Assembly: GCA_965153455.1 (NCBI GenBank)
Contig: OZ234502.1
Coordinates: 4,319,267 to 4,383,266 of the forward strand
DNA: 64,000 bases
Origin: Sphagnum compactum
Lineage: Eukaryota; Bryophyta; Sphagnopsida; Sphagnales
Reading direction: 5' to 3'
The notes below the pieces were generated by a model. The model searched no databases and had not been told where the DNA came from. It saw nothing but the letters and a program-made list of their open reading frames with translations. Shown here one piece after another: positions 13,201 to 25,800 of the stretch. Each line of letters starts with the position of its first letter. Position 1 is the first letter of the stretch. The position numbers were made by a program, and so were the translations under genes.

Positions 13201-16200
13201 CTAAACCCTAAACCCCTTTTGCATGCGACACTTAAGCATTTCTTTAAAGCTCTGTTTTCAATTTTAGTTGGGAGAAAGCTCTGTAACTGTTCAAAATATA
13301 CTGGGTTGTTACCAGTGTGGGCTGGGTGTATGGATTTTTTTTTGTGTAATACCCATCGGTTGGTTTCGGGTATTTGGAAAAAGAAATTGGCATCAAAGAA
13401 CTGCCTGTTCTGGGTATTTGAAAATTTTCAGAATCAAAGAACTATTGAGTTTTTTGTTTCCTAGTTTTCCTTTTTCTCTGTTTTTTCTCCAATTTGGCTC
13501 AATTTCATTTTCCAACATTGTTATGCATCATCTTGTATAGAAGCTCTAGATGCTTTCACCTTCACAAGTCAAACCCCAACAGAGCATATATAGGTTTACC
13601 CAACAGGAAGAATGTGATATGATTGCATAAAGGACCACCACACACACCTTAGAAAAGTGGCATCTTGTAAGTGCATTCCCAAAAGCTAGTATGTAGTTTC
13701 CACACTTTTGACTTGGGTTTGCACATTTTCTCTCTTTCTTCCAATTTTCTTCCTGTGTGCATTTTTCAATTCCTATAAAAAAAAAGCATCCCTAGCTGTG
13801 GTGCTTAGTATGGGACTCTGAACATTAAACTTGGATGAAGAAAAGTCAAAACATGCTGGTTTAGCTCAGCAAGCAAAATGGTTTTGGCCTCGCACTTGTG
13901 CACAGTTTGGTGAGACTGGTAAAATTGCACACAAGGTGCACCTGCCAGAGAAGACTGTAATAAATATGATTTAAGTGGCAAATCATATTATGATTGGTCA
14001 AGGTGGTTTGCTTTTAGTAGTCTCCACTTATTTGCAGTTTCATGTTTATGTGTGGGCACTGAGGTTGCCAAAAAATGAATCAGGTTGGTGATTAAACACT
14101 TAAGCTCTTAAAGAGCTTCGAATCCTAAGACATTGCTACTTTGCTTTTCAAGTTCAAAAGATTTCTTTATAATAAAGACCTTAGATTGGTGCACCCACAG
14201 CTGTACAGATCTAAAATGAGAAAGATATGGTGGATGAGATGGGTGTTCAATTATCAGTCTAAAATACGATTTAAAGAATTAGCACATGGTTTTTTTTTTT
14301 TTTTGGGGTGTTGTTCCTTTGTCTGTGGAACTCAAAGAGATAATGTAAAGCTTAGTTGATATATCCATAGTTCTTTAAATCACTCAAAATGAACAAGAAA
14401 CAAAGAAAATATAATAAGGAGTACAAATAAAGAATCATTTTCATTCAAAATACACTATATGATTTTCACATGCTTTTTGTGCTTTTTTTTTTTAGTTCCT
14501 TCTTTGCTTCTGGAGCTGAAAAAGATAATGTAGAGCTTAGCTTGGTGCTCCCATAACTCTTTTCATTGCTCCAAATAGACAAGAAACCAGAAAGATCTTA
14601 AAATGTTGGATTACTGACCTGTGTTTGGTGGAAGGCATGTTTACCCTGATAAAACTTGGATGTGAGAAATATTTTCCCAAAGGTCACATGCTGAGCACAG
14701 CTGGGGATTCTCAAAGGTATCAATAATCATACTGAATACCTCTTAAAACACTTTGAGCCCTTAAGTTATTGTAAAGGCGCCCTCTCTTTCACCCGATATC
14801 CTCTCTGCTTTCACCCCCTACACCCTCTTTCAGTGGTATTCACAAAGTAAGAAAATTTTATTAAATCTCAGGATGAAATGCTGAAACTCAGCATTTAATG
14901 CAAAAGGTTCGAGAGTAATTATAGTAATTGTATAGGCAGGAGCAGTGAAAATATATGTAGCAGTAGTGGAGGCGCTCAGGAAAAAGGAAAGAGAGGATGA
15001 AACTCAGTTTCTCACCAAAATTGGTGCAAAAACTAGTTTGGGTATCAGTTATTTCGTTTTGTAAAATTTCATTCGCAGTTATGCATTTGATGCCCTATTA
15101 TGCCGAAATTGGCCGTTCTCACGCACTAATTGCCTGACGCCCCCTAACTTTATTTTTTCGATTCTCTCTTTTTTGCTTCATATTTGCAGCTGTTTGCACT
15201 TTTCCTCAGCCCTTTCTTTGTGTACTATATGATGTTGGGTAAGCTGCCAAGAGAGACCCTTAGGGTGAGATTGAGGATGCACCCAACATAATGAACAGGG
15301 GTGAGACCGTGAGACCATTGCATGACATTAAGGTCTGGGATGGCCATTTAAACAGAGATTTTAGTCAGAACTACAGATATAAATGATGATCATCAGAAGA
15401 TTATGTCATATCATGTGATTAAGAAAATAACATAATCTATCATCGCAGACCTTAATGCTACTGAAGACCTGTTAAAGCACTTGGACCTCAATATTTAATT
15501 TTCTATTTGATAACAAAGTTTGACAACTATGGAAATTATCTCTGCACATAAGTTAGGGTTCAAGCAAAAACATTCTGTTTCTTCGCTGAGAATACATTCA
15601 CAAAATCTCAGCCAAATCATATGGGAAGTTAAACTTATGTACTTATGTATTTCTCTAAATAAGGACTTAGAAAATTCTCATTAGGAGAAGAAGCAAAGAA
15701 CTGCTAAATATGAAATCAGACCCTGAAGCTTTTAAGGCTATCCATGAAGTGATATTTTGATATGAGAAATCTTCCAACAGCACTTACTCAATCTGTCCTT
15801 GATCTTTGCACCCAAAACAACATTTTCAATTGAACTTCAGTGACAGCTCAAAAATCTACCATGTACACTCTTATTTTTATCTTTTTTTTTAGGGATCTAA
15901 TTGTCTTTGTACTGACTACTAACCAAGTTCAGTTTAGGAAAACACCCAATTGCCAGAGGCTGCAGAAAGTCATCTCCCCCCCCCTCCCACACATTTCTCC
16001 TGAACCCTAAACCTAGATACCTGTTATGACTGATTCTTTTGCAACAACACTGAGGTATATTTACTTTTTCTTCTAAACCTAACCAAAAAAGCCATGGATT
16101 CTGGATAGCTATTCAAGCTCTCTGTCAGATTCAGGATATCCACTGACCCATAAACAAAAACAAATATAGAAGACAATGCCTCTGCATAACTACCCACACT

Positions 16201-16750
16201 TAACATGTGAGCAATAAGTAAGTGAAGTCAGCTCACACTTGAAAGCCCTTAGCTTATCCTTCACTTATCCATAAGGAAATAATTGAGGCTCACAAGAAGG
16301 TGATGTGGATGAAATTATTATATTTGTAAAGTAATCAAGCTTATTGTATATGTTTTATGATTTATGATAGAGTTTATGGATCTCATTTTATGGCACCTTA
16401 ACTTGATTGCTATTGCTACTACCACATTAACCTAGTTCTAACTTCACAACACATGATTTAGTGAAAATAATTAATTGATGATCAACTTCACCAGTAGACT
16501 TTGTTATCATGGTCACCTTATTAACTTAATTCTAACACAAAAAGACATGATCCAATGAAAACCTAGCATAATGAAATCACCATTGGCATATAACGTTGGA
16601 AGAATGTGAACAACAAACCATACATTTAAAAGAAAGATTCAAAGAGAGCAACGTCAATGCAAACGTGTCCACTTTACATAATCCTTTTAATCCAACTACT
16701 AAAGTACCTAGGTTTAAGTAGTCTTGGACAGTAATTCTCTCTGATCAATG
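13200..16750. other. Intergenic DNA with an internal diverged duplication
   Basis: Two related segments, about 14,325-14,410 and 14,500-14,600, share the order AAAGATAATGTAAAGCTTAG, then CATAACTCTT or CATAGTTCTT, then CAAATAGACAAGAAAC or AAATGAACAAGAAAC. Each is preceded by a T run. This indicates an old tandem duplication with a unit of about 180 bp. No gene was recognised. The missing last exon of the neighbouring nicotinamidase gene might lie here but could not be located. Confidence 0.45.
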
Positions 16751-16759
16751 TTTTTATTT

Positions 16760-17119
16760 TTATTTCTCATCGACTGCACAGCATATCCAACAATCAAAGA
16801 GCAACCATAAGAGATGAAAAGCTATAAAATTCTTATACCCATTTTCACTTCCAGGATTGATCCATTTCCTGGAAGTGAAAATCCCAGTAGATATGACTTC
16901 GTCAACGTGAAGTCTACAATTTAATATGGGATAAATCAAACACTCAAGTCCATTAGCCCTCGTTGTAAAGGTATGACGAGGTATATTACCCATTGACATT
17001 CTCAAGTACTTGATCAGTCTTTGACAAATCAAAGAGAGACTTTGTCCACAATCCGCGCTCCTCTTGCCTTGGCAAAATATAGACCGATATAGTGCGTCAC
17101 CTTCTGCAGTCAAGACCAT
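16760..17119 (-). other. Unrecognised 119-codon open frame downstream of the nicotinamidase exons
   Basis: A minus-strand frame with an ATG start encodes 119 residues with a mixed composition that is not low-complexity, beginning MVLTAEGDALYRSIFCQG and containing RLIKYLRMSMGNIPRHTF. It matches no family I know. It lies just past the last recognised nicotinamidase exon on the same strand, but does not resemble the expected 20-residue C-terminus of that enzyme. It may be a 3'-UTR frame, a relic of an inserted gene or chance. Confidence 0.2.
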
Positions 17120-17219
17120 GTACTAGTTGAGCAACATAGGTACATAGAAGAGACACTTGATTTCTCATGTCTAATCAATCAAAAAACCACAAAATCAAAA
17201 AGTTCAATGATCTTCTTAC

Positions 17220-17624
17220 TTGTGGATGTGCAATGGCACCATCAATAGTGATTGCAACATGGGTGGGTAGGTCATAGGTGGAGCAAGCCTCACTGTAGAC
17301 CAAAACCTCTTTCAATGGATCCAATATTCCATGGTTCCTTGCTGACAGCAATGACATTACAAAGTCCAGGACACAAACGTCTGTGCAAATCCCCACGACC
17401 AGCACCTAACCCTCAACACACCATAAGTACACATTTTAATTCCGACCTGACTTCCAAGTCCCTTTTTCTCTTGACATGAAAAAAGTACACCAGCTACACC
17501 ACCTTCAAAAAATTTGTAAAGACAAGAAGTTTTTTCTTTCAAAGTCAAAGGAACACATCATCTTATCTTCCAATTCTCCAAAAGAAACAAAAAGATAGAA
17601 CTAAAATTGACCAGAAAAACTCAC

Positions 17625-17663
<39 letters not shown>

Positions 17664-18881
17664 AGAAAGGACTGAATGGAGCTTTAAAATAAGAGGCACT
17701 AGCAAGTAAACAAACCTGGTGGATTTGGTTCTCTTTGATCCAGTCAACAATAGTATTGGATCCATCGTCTTGTATCCCACCAATGAAGCCATCAATGCAG
17801 TCCTTGCACAACAATAGCGCATTTGGGTCTGACTCCAACCATTTCAACTCTGGGTTGGCAATCATTCAACAACTCACAAAATCATCAGTAAGTCAAGGAC
17901 CGTGGTGGTTACATAGAGTAGTATTATGTCTTGCATAACTTTATGGTTATGCAAAAAATTCTCTCCATTGAAGCAGCAGCTCCATGAATGACTCTTGAGA
18001 TCAGAGACATCATGAAGCAGATGGAACACAAACGACAACACGAAGCAACAACAGCAGAAGCCTGCCACCTGAAGAGAGAGCAAACAAATAAAACTGAAGA
18101 TAGAAGCCAATATGACCAAAGGAATTGGAATGAAAAATGAGATTTCTGAGGTACAAACTACAAACCAGGGATAAGATTTTCTTCTCCTGTTCCACGGATG
18201 CAGTGAGGAGGGTAAGGTGGTTCTGGTTTATGTTCTTCATGTGTGTCCAGAAGAGCAAGAATGGGCCACCCTCTGCTGCTGAAAGCCTTGGCCATTTGAA
18301 CTGTCTCCTCCACCATCTGTGCAACCTGCTCATCTGGTTGTTGTGGTGCCTGCATGCATATAGAAAAAACACACAACAAACCCCAGCTCCCTCCCAAGTT
18401 ACACTATCATCATCATCATCCATCATCATCATCTTAAGACTAACCTTGCAAACTGGCTATGACAATCTATAAGATCATGAACCCACCCAAAAGCAAAGCA
18501 AAACAACAACAACAACCCATGTCAAATCCATTGATCTCACTGGAAACCCCCTTCCATTGCTGTGAAAGACCAGCCCCAGCTCTTACAAAATTCCCTTCAG
18601 GATCTAAGAGAGATCTTTGAGTTCCAAGAATTCTTCTCAGTTTGAGCAGATTGAGAGATGGAAATGGTGTAGCCAGAAACATGACCCACATGATGATGAG
18701 AGAAGCTTACCAAATTTCCAGCTCCTACAGTACAGAAGCCATTGACTTCATCCACCACCACCAAGCCCACATGCTTGTGTGGGGAAGAAGGAAGCACCAC
18801 GCTCTCGAAGCTCACAGGCATTGCAACTTGTAGTTGCTGGAGCAGCAGCTGCTGCTGCTGCTGAAGATCAGCAGACCCCAT
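17220..18881 (-). CDS. NIC: Nicotinamidase (isochorismatase-fold hydrolase), four exons found, C-terminal exon not located
   Basis: The enzyme deaminates nicotinamide to nicotinic acid in the NAD salvage pathway. Exons on the minus strand are 18881-18711, 18349-18166, 17849-17716 and 17405-17220, all with GT-AG borders and matching phases (0, 1, 0). Together they encode 225 residues. Catalytic Asp44 (VVVDEVNGF), Lys134 (LLCKDCIDGF) and Cys170 (VVGICTDVC) form the Asp-Lys-Cys triad. Asp92, His94 and His106 in LLDTHEEHKPEPPYPPHC match the metal site. The close match to plant NIC1-type proteins includes IRGTGEE and AHPQ. I chose the ATG at 18881 because the upstream open frame is only a poly-Lys run from a TTC microsatellite. 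Plant homologues run to about 240 residues, so a short final exon after the donor at 17219 is expected. I could not find it by eye. The gene could be intact or 3'-truncated. Confidence 0.9.
17629..17659 (+). repeat. (TC)n microsatellite in a nicotinamidase intron
   Basis: An uninterrupted TC repeat of about 31 bases lies in the intron between exons 3 and 4, so it is read as GA on the transcribed strand. Confidence 0.85.
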
Positions 18882-19305
18882 CTTCTTCTTCTTCTTCTTC
18901 TTCTTCTTCTCCTTCTTCTTGCAGAAATTGGCCAAGAAACAAGAGGCTCTCTTACCACTCTCACAACAACAAAAACTCAAAGCTGCTCACTTGAGTTTTG
19001 CCCACTCTTCGTGCCCCTCGGAAAAGTTGCTCCGGACCACGGGAGACATAAGTCTGGAGCACCCATTAAGATCTGAGCGACTTCTTCAACGACACAACAG
19101 AATGCGTCGAAAAAAGGCATCTAGGGTTTCAAGCTCTTCCAGCTCTTCTTCCTCCGCCATCCCGGGTTTTGCTGCTGCTGCTGCTGCAATCCACTCGAAA
19201 ACGAAACTCCAACATTGTGAAGAAGAAGACGAAGCAGAAGAAGCGGAAGAAGAAGAGAAAGGAAAGACCCATTGAAGAAGACACAGAAGAAGAACAAGAA
19301 GAGTG
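18882..19305. promoter_or_regulatory. Shared divergent promoter of the nicotinamidase and TMEM42-like genes
   Basis: Only 424 bp separate the two start codons, which point away from each other, so both promoters and both 5' leaders must share this interval. It contains (TTC)n next to the nicotinamidase start, a telo-box-like AGGGTTTC near 19,123, and an upstream frame on the + strand (ATG at 19102, stop at 19273-19275) ending in an acidic EEEDEAEEAEEEEK stretch. No clear TATA box was seen. The bidirectional role is inferred from geometry. Confidence 0.5.
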
Positions 19306-20113
19306 ATGACTGGAAGGAACAAGAGTGGGGCGATGGGAGTAGCCATAGCTGCCGGTGCAACTGCAGCCATGGCAGCTGTATTGGCCAAGTTTGCATCTCC
19401 TCAGGTAGGTCACATTCTTCCTTCCTTCCTCCCTTCCCCTCTCTATCTCTCTCTCCTCCTCATCTTTGAAGAGGGTTTTCTGACTGGGGCTAAACAAAAA
19501 GACCTTGTGGGACAGATGAGATGGGAAGGTAGAGTGGGATGCTATGTGGGAGTGGTGGCCTGCAATGTGGCAATGTGGACTCTCTATGTGCGCAGCCTTG
19601 CTTCACTCTCCTCTCTTCAAGCCACTGTTCTGAATTTTGCTGCCAATTTTCTCCTCTCTGGATTCGCGGGCTTTCTCATCTTTGAAGAAGCTACCCATTT
19701 TCAGGTAAGCAGGTTTCTTTCCTACTCGATGGATTCACAGATGCCTTAAATGCACAATTGAGCAATCCCCCCGCCACCTCTCTTCTTGCGAAACTTCTTA
19801 TGTCTCGAGAGCTTCTGTCACATATGTTCTACGCACTCTTGTATGAGGTACATGAGTTTTGTTTCGGATGAATCTTTCTATTGCGGGAAATGGGTCTCTG
19901 CAATTGCGTTTCATTATTGCCTGTGAGATTGCGGGGACAACCTTCGTACCTTAGGGTTTCAATACTCTGAGTGAAGATGGGATCTGTTTTGAAAATCCAA
20001 ACTTGCAGTGGTTCTTGGGAGCAGCTTTGATTGTGATGGGCATCATGGTGTTGAGCAAAGCTGAGGTTAGCTCAGAACCAGCCACTGCTTCCCCAAACTC
20101 CAAACAAGACTAA
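19306..20113 (+). CDS. TMEM42-like small EamA/DMT-superfamily membrane protein, three exons
   Basis: Exons are 19306-19404, 19516-19704 and 20009-20113, encoding about 130 residues. The first exon gives a hydrophobic Ala-rich helix (GVAIAAGATAAMAAVLAKF). The second gives two helices with the family hallmark NVAMWTLYVRSL and SSLQATVLNFAANF. The third gives WFLGAALIVMGIMVLSKAE and a short polar tail. This is the half-size DMT (EamA) layout of TMEM42: four membrane segments, probably acting as a dimer. The substrate is unknown. The 5' end of exon 2 is the weak point. I used the CAG at 19513-19515, which keeps the frame. A GAG at 19466-19468 also keeps it, but would leave an intron of only 64 bp. 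The ATG at 19306 is the first before the conserved helix. Confidence 0.7.
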
Positions 20114-22450
20114 CACCACTCATCATGGAGAAGTCTTCCAAAACACAGAGAGAACCCAAATCAGAAAAGGCAAAGAGATTTCATAACAGATGCCAGGGCT
20201 TGATTTATATGTGTTCTTCCAAGGATATCCCCAAGACATTGCAGGTCAGTCAGTACCTACCCAGGAATAGACATTTTTTCTTGAAGATTGCCATAGTTGG
20301 GAACTAACACAGATAGTTGAAGAGAATCACAATGACCATGGCATGTGCACCCTGACAGTCTATTTGAGTTCTTCATTTGGGTTATGTTTCTAGAGATGGT
20401 TAAACTGGCCTCATTGCTTATAGCCAGAAAAACTCATTTGCTTTCAAACTAGAAGTCCAAAGCAACAGCAATCAGGTCTTGTCCATGTTCAAGACATCTG
20501 CTTGGTTGCACATTTTATGTGTTGACAAAAGGGTTTTTGAGCAATCCAACTCACTCTTGAGTTTTGTTTGGTATGACTATTCAGAGCTTCTCAGAAATGT
20601 TATAAAGCTATATATAGTGAGCAAACACAACTCTTGTGAACAGGATCCATTCATTTTTTGTGGGAGTGGTCGTGTTTTGTGGTCTTGCCTAGTCTCTGAT
20701 ATGGGATGGTGGCATGAGTACACTAAGTTCAACTTTGAAAGTCATGTTTCCACTTCCCATGAAACCATGAAGTTTTGAATTATTGTCCACCCTAGTGGGT
20801 TTTGACCCAATTAACAAAGGCTTTTGAGGCATAAGACACATTGTGTTGATACATCTGGTTCATTACTGGTCCCAATTAACTCAACATTAAACTTGCTACT
20901 CAGGGAATATCCAGTTGGTTTAGGGTTTAGGGTTAGGGTGGTGTAGCATTTTGAGCTTGAAAAAGCAGAGTGGGAGCTCCTCCTGTACATAGGAAACTAC
21001 AGCTCATTCTGCCAAAGATATCGAGGTTCATTCAATTCTCTTTGGGTACCTAACCTTCTGATTCTTTTGACATAAAGAGGGGGAAGTCTAGAAATGAACT
21101 GAAGTGATTCATGTTGGTGCTGTTGTGGTCATACAGTGCAAGATAAAACCAAAGTGTTCTGCCTTTCACATAGATACTCAAAGACTGCCAATTGATTATG
21201 CAACATTAGTTCACTGTAACATTAGGATCTTTTTTTGTATCATAACCAGTTGCAATTTGTCTTTCAAACAATTGTGGAACAGGTTTTTTCAGCAGTTATT
21301 TCCACTACTCATACTGTGACTGAACACACCAGTTGCCATTTCCATGGCACCCATTGTAGTAATGTGTGTGGTAGTTGTCAATTGACTTGGTGTAATAACA
21401 ACATACTCATCTCTTTGGGTTTGAAATTATGCGTTGCGTTTTTAAAAAGTGCAATTATTTTTAGAATCTCAAGTTTAGAGCAGTTTGAAATCTCAAGTAC
21501 TTAGCTTTTCTTTTTTGAGTGGAGATTTTTAGACAATCCATGGAACTGTTCACTAACCCTGAAACCTACCCATCAAAAAGTTTCTCTGCTAAGGGAGGCT
21601 GGATTGGCCTGGTTATTTCGAAGCTAGTGAACTCTTCCAAAGAGAAGTTGCAGAATTCTCAATTGCATAAGCAATAATATGTGGACTCTAAAGTCTAGAC
21701 CCGTGTTGGATTTGGTACTGTGTTTTGTACATACTGGACTGGTACTGGCGACTGTGCCTTCTGAAAAGTTTGGAACCTGAAAAGCATGGGTATTAGGAAC
21801 TTCCTGATACCTGAATATCATGGTGGTATTGGTGGTTCATTGTTGACGTGGTGTTATAAGGGTATCAATAGCAAGATTCTTAGAAACCCATGATAGGGCA
21901 TTATCAAAATCTGTTTGGTACAACAAAAATACATTATGTGTTGTTGTTACTTGTGCAATTGATTCAAAATCACTAAGTAACAATATTGGATTGTGTGTAT
22001 GGACGAGTTAAGTCCACACACATTAGAGTTATCCATAAAGTAAGGAGAACACAACACCAAAACCCTAAGTTCCCCAGCATAAAATGATTGCCGAGTTTTG
22101 ATGGCAAGTGCTTACCAATTGCTCACATTAACACTTGTTTAAAGTCAGGGGCATCCTACTCTAGTGTGAAACTATGTGCATGTGAGCGAGCAAAGAATAA
22201 TTGTTAATAAGATCGTTTTTAATCTGGCAATAAATATTGCAAGGTGTAGTGATAATTTTTGTTTTACTTTGTTGTGCATTGAAATGGCAATGTATCAATG
22301 CATCATGTCATATCATCAACATAAATCCTATGGCACATATGTATTGTCTAAGGAAGGGTGGGGAAAAATTCAAAATGACTCCATGGATAAGAAGGTTTAT
22401 AGATAAACATCTAAATGTTTGTTTACTATACCACAGTTATTAATGTACTA
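20114..22450. other. Intergenic DNA downstream of the TMEM42-like gene
   Basis: The first few hundred bases are probably the 3' UTR. An interstitial telomere-like tract, GGTTTAGGGTTTAGGGTTAG, begins at 20917. Open frames are short and unrecognised. No RNA gene was seen. Confidence 0.5.
20917..20938 (+). repeat. Interstitial telomere-like motif (TTTAGGG)n
   Basis: There are about three units of the plant telomere repeat TTTAGGG, one shortened to TTAGGG. Similar tracts lie at 34335-34354 and 45678-45699. Confidence 0.8.
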
Positions 22451-22639
22451 AAAAATATCAATACATTAAAATTTCAAAATACATGGATAAGATATTATCA
22501 CATTTTCAAGTTTATGGGTAAGGTTAAATAATTGTTAACTTAGTACAAAATCTCAATTTATTGTTGACACATGGTGTGAACAATACATTGAAAGTATGAC
22601 CAATATTTCACACTTGAAATATAGTTGATTAGAATAACC

Positions 22640-22830
22640 ATTTAGTGCATTGCAAAGAAGTTGAAATATTGTAGTGATTAGAGTAGATACATCAATCATG
22701 CAACAAATAATAAATCTAATTGTGACAAAGGGACTAGATCATTGTATAAAAGATCAAGATCTCTAATGTATTTCTCACTAGTCCAAAACCTTACTTGGTA
22801 AAAACATCCATCGCACATGGTTTTCTTACA
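22640..22830 (+). repeat. 3' part of the upstream LTR of the copia element
   Basis: It shares blocks with 28,290-28,480, including CATGCAACAAATAATAA, GATCAAGATC and TGATGTATTTCTCA/TAATGTATTTCTCA, then CCTTACTTGGTAAAA. It ends in CA directly before the primer-binding-site-like sequence. Many substitutions and small indels separate the two LTR pieces, so the insertion is old. Confidence 0.65.
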
Positions 22831-25800
22831 TTGTATCAAAGCAAGTCCTTCGTTTTTTTTAGGCTTTAATTGGTCCTTGATGAGCTTATTTTTCTTGTTT
22901 TTGGGGAACAATTAATCACTAAGAGAATTACACTATCAAAAGGTATGAATTTAAAAGTATCTAAAGGAGAGTAGTATATTCATAAAACATAGTTTGATAG
23001 TCCTATTTAAGCTCTTGTTCAAATTTCTAAAAGGACACCATTTAAGTTATTGACATATTAGGATGTCAAGGGCTAGTGCCATTTTTCTAATTGAAGTAAA
23101 CAAACTGGTTGGATTAGCTAATTATCAAACATGGAGGTTTCCTTTTAAGAACCTAATTGTGAAGGATAATCATTGGTACATCATCAAAGATGATATTGAT
23201 AGGGTACCCTTGCACAATGAAGAACTTGTCGATAGAAGAAAACAATGTCTACTTGTGATGATCAATCTTTTAATCAAAGATGAGATTTGTTTCTTACATC
23301 TCAAAGATGAACAATTTGAAGGAAGTTTCAAAGAAGTTGGAGAATCTCATTGCATGACTAACACTGGCTAGGAGATTTTTAATTTGAAATCAATTAGATA
23401 CACAACAAAAGTTAAAAGGAAGACACAACATCATCAAATACATGAAGATGATTCAAAACCTCATCAAATAACTTCATGTTATGGGAAACCTCATCACCAA
23501 TGAAGATGTTGTAATGGCAACAATGGATATAACAACTATGACAACTTGTGTAATCAATCTTTAATTGGGAGGAGTTTCACATGTTGGACAAGCTCATGGC
23601 AAGATGACATCATGAGGAGACTCGTTGAAAGTTGAAAGGAAACATGAGAGATGAAGGTGAGGATCGTAATGAAGTTTAGGAAGATGTATGAGAAAGGTGG
23701 TAGCTTGAGGCCAAAGCAAAACCCAAGCTTGGGAAATGCCATAAGCTAGGACATTGGAAGTTCAAATAAAATTCAAGCCAAAGCAAAATGACAAGAAAAT
23801 TGGAGCAATCAAAGATGCATCACTTAAAGCAAATAAGAAACCCAATGCAAAAAACACCCAATGCAATCCAAACTAAATCTAGTGGTGAGGAAGGTTAAAC
23901 AACTTTGACAACAACGAGTTGTTTGAAGTTGTTATGACATCATTAGAGATAGACAAAAACAACAATGCACCTTAATACTTTGACTTAGGAACATCCATGC
24001 AAATTAATGGTGAGAAGAATACTTTGAGTGACTTTGAAAAAGGAATAACAATAAGTTGTGTCAAGTCAACTAGAGGACATACACACAATGTGGAAGACAA
24101 GGAAAAGGTCAAGTTGTAACTTCCTGTAGATCAATAAAGAAAATTGATGAGTTGTTGGATGTGTTTGGCCTCACCAAAAGTTTGTTTATAATAGAAACAA
24201 TAGTAGACAAAGGAAATCTAGTCATTTTTTATTCTTTTAATTGTTTGGTGGTCCCCAAAAAGGGCCCAAAACATGTTATTGTTGAAGGAATCAAAAATAA
24301 AAACAATGACCTTACAAATTTGATGTTGATAATATTGAAATGAATACTATTTATCAAAAAATTAGTTCAACCAATAATAATACCAAAACTATGGCATGAA
24401 AAATTAAGGTGTCTATGTACCCCAAATGTATGCAATTTATGCTCAAATGAAGATAGGCAATCTTTGATCCTCTCATAGAAAATTTTGAAAAATGCATGTG
24501 CAGATGTTTAACCAGGGGTGCATGCCTAAAGAGAACATTCAAAGGGTAACTAGTTTTCTTGAATTAATGCAATTTTATATCAATGACTAAACTTTACCAA
24601 TTACTTATTTGTGATGAACAAGGTATATTTTTACATTGACAACAATTTCCCGAAGTACACCTAGATTTGTTTTTTGAAAAAGAAATTTGAAACATTGAGG
24701 AGGAATTCAAGGAATTCAAATTGTTAGTAAATAATTAGATTGGATAGTTATTGTCAAAAGCTTTGAGGTCTGACATGAGCAAAACATACATTTCAAACAC
24801 ATTCATCAAGTTTTGCAAGGAATAGGAATTAAATGATAATTGACCCAACCTCATGTACTTCACATCAAAATGACATTTTGGAGTAGAAGAACTATATTAT
24901 GTTAGATTGAACCAAGAACATGTTGTTTCCTAGTAAATTTCTAAATTACTGAGTGGATGGAAACAATTAATGTGGTAGTTTATTCAACTAATAGATTGAC
25001 AACCAAGGCAAGACAAATGGTGAGTCAATTTCATAAACTCATTAGTAGTTATCAAAGCTTGATCATTTTAGAGTGTTGGGCTATGAAACATTTGTACATA
25101 ACCCAAAACATAAGAGAAACAAATTACAAACTATGTTATAAAGACATTTGTTTGTAAGGTATGATATGTTCAATCTAATAGAGACTAGTAAAGATGTGAA
25201 GTTTAATGAAACCTCTCAACTTTCAAGTTGAGAGCCAACATTAATCAACTAGTGGAGATTAGTCAATATTCCGTGGAAAAATGTAATGATGTTCAAGATA
25301 ATGAAAAGACTATGCAATATCAACACGCCCAAACAACCCTAAGGCGTTGACATCCATTAGATAACACTTTGGAAGACAACTTATTGGGATTAGATTAAGA
25401 AGTTCAATTGCGGTTGGCTTTATTGAAACAAATAATGAGAGCACAAATGACACCATTATTGTTGAGCCAAATACAAGCCAAGTTGAAGAAATAGCAGATT
25501 CTTTGGCTAAAACATTGCTTAAACAATTTATTCACCAAAAAAGATTTGCATCCAAGTTTGACATTAAAGCCCTTTAATTTTGAGAAAGTAAATGCTCAAC
25601 AAGTATGGAAAGAAACAATGTAAATATAAATGGACTCCATTAATAAAAATCAAACTTCGGAATTAGTTGACTTATTAGAAGGAAAATAACTCATCATGTA
25701 GTGAAGTGGGTTTACAAAATAAAACTTGGATTTGAGGGGGTTCCACAAAATTAAAGGTTAGATTAATAGCTAGGGGGTATTAATATGTAGAAGGATTGCA

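Noticed and set aside
13858-13945. tRNA-like start (GGTTTAGCTCAGCAAG resembles an A box)
   Set aside because: No matching B box (GGTTCGANTCC) and no cloverleaf pairing follow.
18919-19275. 118-codon + frame ahead of the TMEM42-like gene as an N-terminal extension of it
   Set aside because: It ends with a stop 30 bp before the TMEM42-like ATG and consists of Ser, Ala and Glu runs from simple repeats. At most it is an upstream frame.
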